Origin: Ramlibacter sp.
GTDB taxonomy: Bacteria; Pseudomonadota; Gammaproteobacteria; Burkholderiales; Burkholderiaceae_C
Direction: 5' to 3'
Assembly (NCBI GenBank): GCA_028292185.1
Contig: JAQGMT010000407.1
Coordinates: forward strand, 1-12,145
Length of the DNA stretch: 12,145 nt
Positions 6,322-12,145 of this stretch are shown here, in pieces. Within the stretch, counting starts at the first letter, position 1; each line of letters begins with the position of its first letter. The position numbers were made by a program, and so were the translations under genes. The notes under the pieces were generated by a model, which ran no database searches, was not told where the DNA came from, and saw only the letters and a program-made list of their open reading frames with translations.

Positions 6322-8205
6322 ATGAATCGATATCCGCTCTGGAAGTACGTGATCATCGTGGTCGCTTTGCTGGTGGGCGTGATTTACACGCTCCCCAATT
6401 TCTTCGGCGAAGCGCCCGCGGTGCAGGTCTCGGCCGGCAAGGCCTCGGTGAGGGTCGATGCCAGCACGCAGTCGCGTATCGAACAGGCGCTGGCGGCAGC
6501 CGGCATCAAGCCCGTTGCGACCACGCTCGAGAACGCATCGGTCAAGGTGCGCCTTGACAGTGGCGACGTGCAACTCAAGGCCAAGGACGCGATCCAGAAA
6601 GCGCTGGTGCCGGATCCGAACGATCCGCCGTACGTGGTCGCGCTGAACCTCTTGTCGGCTTCGCCGCGATGGTTGTCGGCGCTGCGCGCCGCGCCCATGT
6701 ACCTGGGGCTGGACTTGCGCGGCGGCGTGCACTTCATGCTGCAGGTCGACATGCAGGCCGCGCTGTCCAAGAAAGCCGAGTCGCTGGCCGGTGACCTGCG
6801 CAGCATGCTGCGCGAAAAGAACGTGCGGCACGCGGGCATCAACCGCAACGGCCAAGCCATCGAAGTGCGCTTTCGCGACACCCAAAGCCTGGACGCCGCC
6901 AAGGCCGTGCTGGCCGACCAGTTCCCCGACCTGCAGGCGGTCGACGCGGCCGAAGGCAGCGACTACAAGCTCACCGCCACCATCAAGCCGGAGGCGGCGC
7001 GCCGGGTGCAGGAGCAGGCGCTCAAGCAGAACATGGTGACCTTGCATAACCGGATCAACGAACTCGGCGTGGCCGAGCCGGTGATCCAGCAGCAAGGCCT
7101 GGACCGCATCGTGGTGCAGCTGCCCGGCGTGCAGGACACCGCCAAGGCCAAGGACATCCTCGGGCGCACCGCCACACTGGAAGTGCGGATGGTCGATGAA
7201 AGCAGCGACGCCCGCGCCGCCGAATTGGGCGGCGCTGCGGTGCCGTTCGGCGACGAGAAATTCCTGGAGCGCAACGGCCAGGCCGTGGTGGTCAAGAAAC
7301 AGGTGATCCTGACGGGCGACAACCTCACCGATGCGCAACCGGGATTCGACAACCAGACCCAGGAGGCCGCCGTGCACCTGACGCTAGACGCCAAGGGTGC
7401 GCGCATCTTCAAGGATGTCACCCGCGAGAGCGTCGGCAAGCGCATGGCCATCCTGCTGTTCGAAAAAGGCAAGGGTGAAGTGGTCACCGCGCCCGTGATC
7501 CGCAGCGAAATCGGCGGCGGCCGGGTCCAGATCTCTGGGCGCATGACCACCGTCGAAGCCAATGACGTCGCCCTGCTGCTGCGCGCGGGTTCGCTCGCCG
7601 CGCCAATGGAAATCATCGAGGAATTCACCATCGGCCCGACGCTCGGCGCGGAGAACATCACCAAGGGCTTTCACAGCGTGACCTGGGGCTTCGCCGTGAT
7701 CTGTGCCTTCATGGCCGTCTACTACATGTTGTTCGGGCTGTTTTCCGGCGTGGCGCTGGCCGTCAACCTGCTGCTGCTGGTGGCGGTGCTGTCGATGCTG
7801 CAGGCGACGCTCACCTTGCCCGGCATGGCGGCGATGGCGCTGGCGCTCGGCATGGCCATCGACTCGAACGTCCTGATCAACGAACGGGTGCGCGAGGAAT
7901 TGCGCAATGGCGCTTCGCCGCAAGCTGCGATCAACGCCGGTTACGAGCGAGCCTGGGGCACGATTTTCGACTCGAACATCACCACCTTGATCGCCGGTCT
8001 GGCCTTGCTGGCATTCGGCTCCGGGCCGGTGCGTGGTTTCGCCGTGGTGCACTGCATCGGCATCCTGACCTCGATGTTCTCGGCGGTGTTCTTCTCGCGC
8101 GGCCTGGTCAATCTCTGGTACGGGCGCAAGAAAAAGCTCAAGACCGTGTCCATTGGCACGGTATGGCGGCCTGACGCCGATGGCGCTATAACCAAAGCCG
8201 AGTAA
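6322..8205 (+). CDS. secD: Protein translocase subunit SecD
   Basis: SecD works with SecF in the inner membrane and uses the proton gradient to pull exported proteins through SecYEG to the periplasmic side. The 627-residue protein matches the usual length (about 615-630 in this group). It starts MNRYPLWKYVIIVVALLVG with the first membrane helix, then PNFFGEAPAVQVS and a large periplasmic domain. The signature LGLDLRGG lies at residues 128-135. Five further helices fill the C-terminal third, from about HSVTWGFAVICAF onward. The proton-path motif MAIDSNVLINERVREEL carries Asp514, equivalent to the essential Asp519 of E. coli SecD. The protein ends in a basic tail after RKKKLK. The ribosome binding site is weak, and a palindromic repeat stands just upstream. 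secF begins 14 bases after the stop. Confidence 0.97.
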   Translation: MNRYPLWKYVIIVVALLVGVIYTLPNFFGEAPAVQVSAGKASVRVDASTQSRIEQALAAAGIKPVATTLENASVKVRLDSGDVQLKAKDAIQKALVPDPNDPPYVVALNLLSASPRWLSALRAAPMYLGLDLRGGVHFMLQVDMQAALSKKAESLAGDLRSMLREKNVRHAGINRNGQAIEVRFRDTQSLDAAKAVLADQFPDLQAVDAAEGSDYKLTATIKPEAARRVQEQALKQNMVTLHNRINELGVAEPVIQQQGLDRIVVQLPGVQDTAKAKDILGRTATLEVRMVDESSDARAAELGGAAVPFGDEKFLERNGQAVVVKKQVILTGDNLTDAQPGFDNQTQEAAVHLTLDAKGARIFKDVTRESVGKRMAILLFEKGKGEVVTAPVIRSEIGGGRVQISGRMTTVEANDVALLLRAGSLAAPMEIIEEFTIGPTLGAENITKGFHSVTWGFAVICAFMAVYYMLFGLFSGVALAVNLLLLVAVLSMLQATLTLPGMAAMALALGMAIDSNVLINERVREELRNGASPQAAINAGYERAWGTIFDSNITTLIAGLALLAFGSGPVRGFAVVHCIGILTSMFSAVFFSRGLVNLWYGRKKKLKTVSIGTVWRPDADGAITKAE

Positions 8206-8219
8206 GGTAAACAGAACAA

Positions 8220-9173
8220 ATGGAATTTTTCAGGATCCGCCGCGCGATTCCCTTCATGGAAAACGCGCTGGTGTTCAACATCATTTCGCTGCTGACGTTT
8301 GTGGCGGCGGTGTTCTTCCTGACGACGCGCGGCCTGCACCTGTCCGTGGAGTTCACTGGCGGCACCGTGATGGAGGTGGGCTACACGCAGGCGGCCGACG
8401 TTGAAAAAGTGCGCAAGTCGGTGTCCGGGCTCGGGTTTGCCGACGTGCAGGTGCAGAACTTCGGCACCTCCCGCGACGTGCTGATTCGGCTGCCGGCGCA
8501 AAAGGGTGTGAGTGCCGCACAACAAAGTGACAAAGTGTTCGAGGCCCTCAAGGCCGACGACCCGAGCGTGACCCGCAGGCGGACCGAATTCGTCGGGCCC
8601 CAGGTCGGCGAGGAACTGGCGACCGACGGCTTGAAGGCGCTGGCCATGGTCGTGGCCGGCATCATGGTCTATCTGGCCTTCCGCTTCGAGTGGAAATTCG
8701 CCGTGGCGGCGATCATCGCCAACTTGCACGACGTGGTGATCATCCTGGGCTTCTTCGCGTTTTTCCAGTGGGAGTTTTCGCTGGCCGTTTTGGCGGCGGT
8801 GCTCGCGGTGCTGGGCTATTCGGTCAACGAATCGGTGGTGATCTTCGACCGGATTCGCGAAAATTTCCGGCGCTACCGAAAACTGAACACGGTGCAGATC
8901 ATCGACAACGCGATCACCTCCACCATCAGCCGCACCATCATCACCCACGGGTCGACCCAGATCATGGTGCTGTCGATGCTGCTGTTCGGCGGCCCCACAC
9001 TGCATTACTTCGCACTGGCGCTGACCATCGGCATTCTTTTCGGCATCTACTCGTCGGTCTTCGTCGCCGCGGCCATTGCGATGTGGCTGGGCATCAAGCG
9101 AGAGGATCTGGTGAAGTCCAGCGGGCGCAAGGACGGGGACCCGAACGATCCGAACGCTGGCGCGACGGTGTAG
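8220..9173 (+). CDS. secF: Protein translocase subunit SecF
   Basis: The 317-residue partner of SecD has the normal length and layout. It has an N-terminal helix (VFNIISLLTFVAAVFFL), the VEFTGGTVMEV motif (from Val43), a short periplasmic domain with PQVGEEL at its end, and five C-terminal helices. The motif GYSVNESVVIFDRIRENF (from Gly199) is the SecF counterpart of the SecD NVLINER motif; E. coli has NDS where this protein has NES, a conservative Asp-to-Glu change at Glu204. It acts with SecD and YajC in proton-driven protein export. The polar tail SSGRKDGDPNDPN is cytoplasmic. AAGG near 8204 stands 13 bases before the ATG, rather far, so translation may depend on coupling to secD. The next gene begins only 4 bases after the stop. 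Confidence 0.97.
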   Translation: MEFFRIRRAIPFMENALVFNIISLLTFVAAVFFLTTRGLHLSVEFTGGTVMEVGYTQAADVEKVRKSVSGLGFADVQVQNFGTSRDVLIRLPAQKGVSAAQQSDKVFEALKADDPSVTRRRTEFVGPQVGEELATDGLKALAMVVAGIMVYLAFRFEWKFAVAAIIANLHDVVIILGFFAFFQWEFSLAVLAAVLAVLGYSVNESVVIFDRIRENFRRYRKLNTVQIIDNAITSTISRTIITHGSTQIMVLSMLLFGGPTLHYFALALTIGILFGIYSSVFVAAAIAMWLGIKREDLVKSSGRKDGDPNDPNAGATV

Positions 9174-9177
9174 CAAC

Positions 9178-11892
9178 GTGAGCCAGCGCCGCCTGCCGAT
9201 CGAGACCAGTGCCCGGATTGCTCGCGAGGCGCGCGAGCAGTTCGTGGTGCTGGTCCGGTCCTGCCTGGCTCCCGCCAGCGAAGGCGTGCGCAACCGGTAC
9301 TCGGAGCTGGCCCAGACCAGCGGCAGCTCGCGCGACATGCAGGACCGCCGCGATGCGATGATGGATTTCGAGCGCAAGGGCGCCGCCTGGGTTGAGGGCA
9401 CGGGCAAGGCATGGCAGAAAGCGTTGGTCCCCCCGACCGCGACCGCTCGGGTCAAGACGTCGGCGATCAGCCTTGAATTGATCGGCGACGAAGTCGTGGA
9501 GCGAAAGATTCTGTCTTCGCGCCTGGCGCAAGCCATCCAGGAGAAGGCGTCCTGGGAACTCAATGACCTGCGCGTGCGGATGCAGCATCTGGAGTCCAAC
9601 GAGGAGCTGGCCAGCACCGACGTGCTGCAGCCTGAAGCGCTCACGCAGATTCTGGTGGAGCAATGGTTTGCCGCGGAGCTGTCGCGCGAAGGCTGGATGA
9701 TGGTGCAGGACGCCATCCAGAAGGCCGTTCTGGCGCAGGTGCCGGAAGCGTATCGCCTGACCAATGAGTTCCTGGTGAAGCACGGGATCATGCGCGACAT
9801 CGATCTGAGCACCCGGGTCAAGCGCGGCGCCTCCCCATCCGGCGGCCGCAGATCCGACGGCGGGGCTCACCCGCAAGGCGATCCGAACGACCGCTCCGGC
9901 TTCAGCCGCAGTGCGCCCGGCAGCTTCGGCGCGTCCGGCTACGACACATCGGAGTTCGGCGGCGCTTACTCCGGTGACAGCGGTGGACGTGCGGGTGGCG
10001 GTGGCGGATCCGACGCTGGCGGCTCGGGGCGCAACACCGGCCAGGGCGGCGCGCATGGACAAGGGCGAGTCCAAGGCGGGGGCGCCGGCGGCGCTCAAGC
10101 CCGCGGCTTCGGCGGCGGCCAAGGCGGCGGACAGGACGGCGGATACGCTGGCGGTCAGGGCGGCGGGCAGGGGGGCGGGCAAGGCGGGCGCTCGGGCGGC
10201 GGTCAGCGGGGTGTCACAGGACCTGGCGGCGTCGCGACTGGCCCGGGCGGAGGCGGACGCGCTGGGGGCGCGGGCGCCGGCAATGGGGGTGCAGGCGAAG
10301 GCTACACCTCCCAAGGCGCACCCGGCGGCGCCGGCGGGCGCGGCGGCAACGTCGCTGATGAAACCCGCCTCATGACCTCGGTTCCGCCGCTGGCGCGCGC
10401 CAGGATGCGCGCCAGCGGCGTGCTCGGGCAGCTGCGCCGCCTGCTGACTGAAAAGGTGGTCGGCTTCGACGGCAGCCCCGTCACCCGGCCGTCACCGGCG
10501 CTCGCAGAAGCAATCTCGCAGCACGTCACCCAGGTGCAGGCGACGCAAGCGCAGGCCGGCGCCACCTTGCACGAGGAGCTGGTGTACGACGACGCCGCCG
10601 TGCACGAGGTCGCGGTCGACCTGCGGCGGCGCACCGGCGAGCTGAAGAAAAAGGCGGCGACCTCCACCGAGAAGGCGACGATTGAAATCGTGGCGCTGAT
10701 GTTCCAGAGCATCCTGGCCGAAGAGCGGATCCCGCCAGCCGTGCGGGTCTGGTTCGCGCGCTTGCAAATGCCGGTGCTGCGCGTGGCCATCGCCGAACCC
10801 GAGTTCTTCGGCACGCTCGAACATCCGGCGCGCCAGCTGATCGACCGCATGGGTTCGTGCGTGATGGGCTTCGATGCCGCCGCCATCGGCGGCAGCGCGC
10901 TGGAAGTGGAAATCAAGCGGGTGGTGCAGGTGATCGAGCAGTACCCCGAGACCGGACGGCGGGTGTTCCAACTGGTCTACGACGAGTTCCAGAAGTTCCT
11001 CTCTCGCTACCTGACGGAAAAGACGCCGACGCAGCGCCTGGTCTCGGTGGCCCAGCAGGTGGAGCAGAAGGAAACCCTCGCCATCCAGTACACCATCGAG
11101 ATGCGCAGCATGCTGGCCGACATGCCGGTGCGCGACGAGATCCGCGAGTTCCTGTTCAAGGTCTGGGCCGAGGTGCTGGCGTTGGCCGCCATCAAGAACG
11201 GGCCGCAGCATGAAGACACGCTGGCGCTGAAGAAGGCGGCGACCGAACTGGTGTGGGCGGCCAGCGCCAAGCCCAATCGCAATGAGCGCGCACGGGTGAT
11301 CAAGGACCTGCCGGCGCTCTTGCAACGGCTGCGCCAGGGCATGACCCTGGTGGGCATCGAAGGCAAGGCCCAGGAGGCGCACATCAAGACCATCGGCGAG
11401 ACCCTCGCCGATGCGTTCCTGTCCAAGACCGAAGCCATCCCGCAAGGCACCATCGAGGCGATGGCCAAGCGGCTCGCGCACCTGGAAGATTTCGTCGCCA
11501 CCGACCCCGACACCGACTTGCCGCTGGATGCGCAGAGCATCGAAATGATGTTGGGGATGGATGCGTCGATGATCGAGGTCATCGCCGATGGGGGCTCGCG
11601 GCCCAGTGCCGCCATGCTGTCCTGGGCCGGTGAACTGCAGCTGGGAAACTGGTTCGCGCTCGATCACAACGGCGCCACCACGCAGGTGCAATATGCATGG
11701 TGCAGCGAGCGCAAGCAGTTGCACCTGTTCGCGGCGCCCGGCGGCCGCAGCTACCTGATACAAGCCCGCCGGCTGGCGGCGTACCTGCAGGCTGGCCTGC
11801 TGGTGCCGGCCGAAGAGGAAGGCCTCACCGTACGCGCGACGCGCGACGCGCTGGCCAAGCTCGACGCGAACCCGGAACGTTTACTTCAGTAA
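9178..11892 (+). CDS. DUF1631 family protein with long Gly/Gln-rich linker
   Basis: I recognise this 904-residue product as a DUF1631 protein; the biochemical role of the family is not known. The N-terminal part (about 1-215) and the C-terminal part (about 392-904) are mostly helical, charged and soluble, with no signal peptide or membrane segment, so it should be cytoplasmic. Between them lies a low-complexity tract of about 175 residues. After it comes TSVPPLARARMRASGVLGQLRRLL, then long helical stretches such as EIKRVVQVIEQYPETGRRVFQ. The last about 85 residues (from LQLGNWFALDHNG, with APGGRSYLI and LAAYLQAGLLVP) look like a small beta-rich, PilZ-like terminal module. The start is GTG 9178, 4 bases after the secF stop and without a good ribosome binding site, suggesting translational coupling to secF. 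A strong terminator follows. Some databases name such proteins after thymidine phosphorylase; nothing here supports that. Confidence 0.82.
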   Translation: MSQRRLPIETSARIAREAREQFVVLVRSCLAPASEGVRNRYSELAQTSGSSRDMQDRRDAMMDFERKGAAWVEGTGKAWQKALVPPTATARVKTSAISLELIGDEVVERKILSSRLAQAIQEKASWELNDLRVRMQHLESNEELASTDVLQPEALTQILVEQWFAAELSREGWMMVQDAIQKAVLAQVPEAYRLTNEFLVKHGIMRDIDLSTRVKRGASPSGGRRSDGGAHPQGDPNDRSGFSRSAPGSFGASGYDTSEFGGAYSGDSGGRAGGGGGSDAGGSGRNTGQGGAHGQGRVQGGGAGGAQARGFGGGQGGGQDGGYAGGQGGGQGGGQGGRSGGGQRGVTGPGGVATGPGGGGRAGGAGAGNGGAGEGYTSQGAPGGAGGRGGNVADETRLMTSVPPLARARMRASGVLGQLRRLLTEKVVGFDGSPVTRPSPALAEAISQHVTQVQATQAQAGATLHEELVYDDAAVHEVAVDLRRRTGELKKKAATSTEKATIEIVALMFQSILAEERIPPAVRVWFARLQMPVLRVAIAEPEFFGTLEHPARQLIDRMGSCVMGFDAAAIGGSALEVEIKRVVQVIEQYPETGRRVFQLVYDEFQKFLSRYLTEKTPTQRLVSVAQQVEQKETLAIQYTIEMRSMLADMPVRDEIREFLFKVWAEVLALAAIKNGPQHEDTLALKKAATELVWAASAKPNRNERARVIKDLPALLQRLRQGMTLVGIEGKAQEAHIKTIGETLADAFLSKTEAIPQGTIEAMAKRLAHLEDFVATDPDTDLPLDAQSIEMMLGMDASMIEVIADGGSRPSAAMLSWAGELQLGNWFALDHNGATTQVQYAWCSERKQLHLFAAPGGRSYLIQARRLAAYLQAGLLVPAEEEGLTVRATRDALAKLDANPERLLQ
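9826..10350 (+). repeat. Low-complexity Gly/Gln-rich coding tract in the DUF1631 gene
   Basis: Residues about 217-391 of the DUF1631 protein are dominated by Gly, with Ser, Ala, Gln and Asp. They include near-repeats such as GGQGGGQDGG and GGQGGGQGGGQGG (around 10117-10190), built from GGC/GGG/CAG codons. It should be an unstructured linker. Short direct repeats make it prone to slippage, so its length should vary between strains. One other frame stays open and Ala-rich across much of it (9911-10375), which is expected for GC-rich repeat DNA. Confidence 0.8.
10385..10420. repeat. Perfect 14-bp inverted repeat within the DUF1631 gene
   Basis: CGCCGCTGGCGCGC (10385-10398) and GCGCGCCAGCGGCG (10407-10420) are exact inverted copies separated by GCCAGGAT. 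The element encodes residues 403-415 (PPLARARMRASGV), directly after the glycine-rich tract. As RNA it would form a very stable stem. It has no T-run and lies in coding sequence, so it is not a terminator. Confidence 0.7.
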
Positions 11893-11904
11893 AAGCCCAC
11901 AAGC

Positions 11905-11933
11905 ACAAGGCCCGCGTTGCGGGCCTTGTTTTC
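11905..11933 (+). terminator. Rho-independent terminator after the DUF1631 gene
   Basis: ACAAGGCCCGC (11905-11915) pairs perfectly with GCGGGCCTTGT (11919-11929) around a GTT loop, giving an 11-bp GC-rich stem followed by TTTT at 11929-11932. It lies 12 bases after the TAA and ends the yajC-secD-secF-DUF1631 run. Read on the minus strand the stem is also intact but has no adjacent T-run (a TTTT appears 11 bases further on), so it may act less well for smg. Confidence 0.9.
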
Positions 11934-11938
11934 TCCTT

Positions 11939-11960
11939 GTTGCCGCTTTAATGCGGCAAC
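11939..11960 (-). terminator. Hairpin spanning the smg stop codon
   Basis: GTTGCCGC (11939-11946) and GCGGCAAC (11953-11960) form a perfect 8-bp stem with loop TTTAAT. The smg stop codon (11950-11948, minus strand) falls inside the loop. No T-run follows on the minus strand, so it is probably a 3'-end stabilising hairpin or part of a tandem terminator with the 11905 stem rather than a full terminator. Confidence 0.45.
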
Positions 11961-12145
11961 CTTCCTTCGGCCGGATCGCACAACTCGTCGAGCACCAAAG
12001 CATCGGGCTCCTGGTCCAGGCTCCAGTAAACCATCAGCACGATGATCTTCAGGTCGTCCAGCGACACCGGACGGCTCGAGGACGCGGCCATCGCGCGCTC
12101 GACCACCAGCTCGCGCATGGGCGCGGGCAGAACGCCGGCAGAGTC
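11948..12145 (-). CDS. smg: Smg protein (DUF494), C-terminal part
   Basis: A minus-strand gene enters from the right edge and ends with TAA at 11950-11948; 65 codons are visible. The visible residues include LPAPMRELVVERAMAA, then SLDDLKIIVLMVYWSLDQ and a short acidic tail ending GRLPH. This follows the C-terminus of Smg/DUF494, where a LxxxxRExVIDRxMAL segment is followed by LDxLKWVVLMVL and a tail ending GxxH. Smg is a small cytoplasmic protein (about 150-160 residues) of unclear function; in many proteobacteria its gene lies near dprA and topA, which would be beyond the right edge. It converges on the DUF1631 gene, with 55 bases between the two stop codons that hold two hairpins. Confidence 0.85.
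   Translation of the reverse strand, partial: DSAGVLPAPMRELVVERAMAASSSRPVSLDDLKIIVLMVYWSLDQEPDALVLDELCDPAEGRLPH

Noticed and set aside
8143..8162. Inverted repeat ACCGTG / CACGGT near the end of secD, sharing CCGTGTCCAT with the repeat in the oxidoreductase gene
   Set aside because: Only 6-bp arms, no shared left half, and within coding sequence; most likely chance, though worth including in a genome-wide repeat search.
7941..9821. Very long open frame on the minus strand opposite secD, secF and the DUF1631 gene
   Set aside because: It mirrors clear coding genes, has no recognisable domain, and is the usual antisense artefact of GC-rich DNA.
9911..10375. Open Ala-rich second frame across the glycine-rich tract (154 codons)
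   Set aside because: GC-rich repeats rarely contain stop codons in any frame; the main frame continues a recognisable family on both sides, so neither a separate gene nor a frameshift is needed.
1..12145. Search for a defence island, CRISPR array, toxin-antitoxin pair, prophage, insertion sequence, tRNA or rRNA
   Set aside because: No regularly spaced repeats, transposase or phage-like proteins, or tRNA/rRNA-like sequences were seen; all large genes are housekeeping or metabolic.

Overview
The window comes from the chromosome of a GC-rich betaproteobacterium, most likely a Burkholderiales member close to the Comamonadaceae or a related group. This is inferred from strong G/C preference at third codon positions, the wording of the YajC, SecD and SecF proteins, the single-chain indolepyruvate ferredoxin oxidoreductase, and the presence of DUF1631 and Smg proteins. 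No database search was possible. There is no tRNA, rRNA, CRISPR array, insertion sequence, prophage or plasmid gene. No gene is clearly broken, and no gene-free stretch exceeds 300 bases.

Left part (1-2230): the 3' end of a FixJ/LuxR-type response regulator gene runs in from the left edge. A 39-residue single-pass membrane peptide gene on the minus strand converges on it, and its ATG overlaps the ATG of the divergent mltA gene (lytic murein transglycosylase lipoprotein) by two bases. mltA is followed by a second small lipoprotein gene whose C-terminal half resembles the MliC lysozyme-inhibitor fold. This part therefore concerns the cell envelope.

Middle (2234-5797): one large gene for a single-chain indolepyruvate/2-ketoacid ferredoxin oxidoreductase of 1187 residues. 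It combines thiamine-diphosphate domains, an iron-sulfur cysteine cluster, a gamma-type domain and a C-terminal DUF6537-like domain.

Right part (5863-11892): yajC-secD-secF, the accessory complex of the Sec translocon, followed after 4 bases by a 904-residue DUF1631 protein with a long Gly/Gln-rich linker. All four genes read in one direction, probably from a promoter near 5863. An 11-bp rho-independent terminator closes the run. The 3' end of smg (DUF494) converges from the right edge, with its stop codon in the loop of a second hairpin.

No gene set suggests a new defence or mobile system; the region is mainly housekeeping. The most interesting leftover structures are a short palindromic repeat present twice (inside the oxidoreductase coding sequence at a domain linker, and between yajC and secD), a perfect 14-bp inverted repeat inside the DUF1631 gene next to its glycine-rich tract, and the fused divergent start codons of mltA and the small membrane peptide gene.
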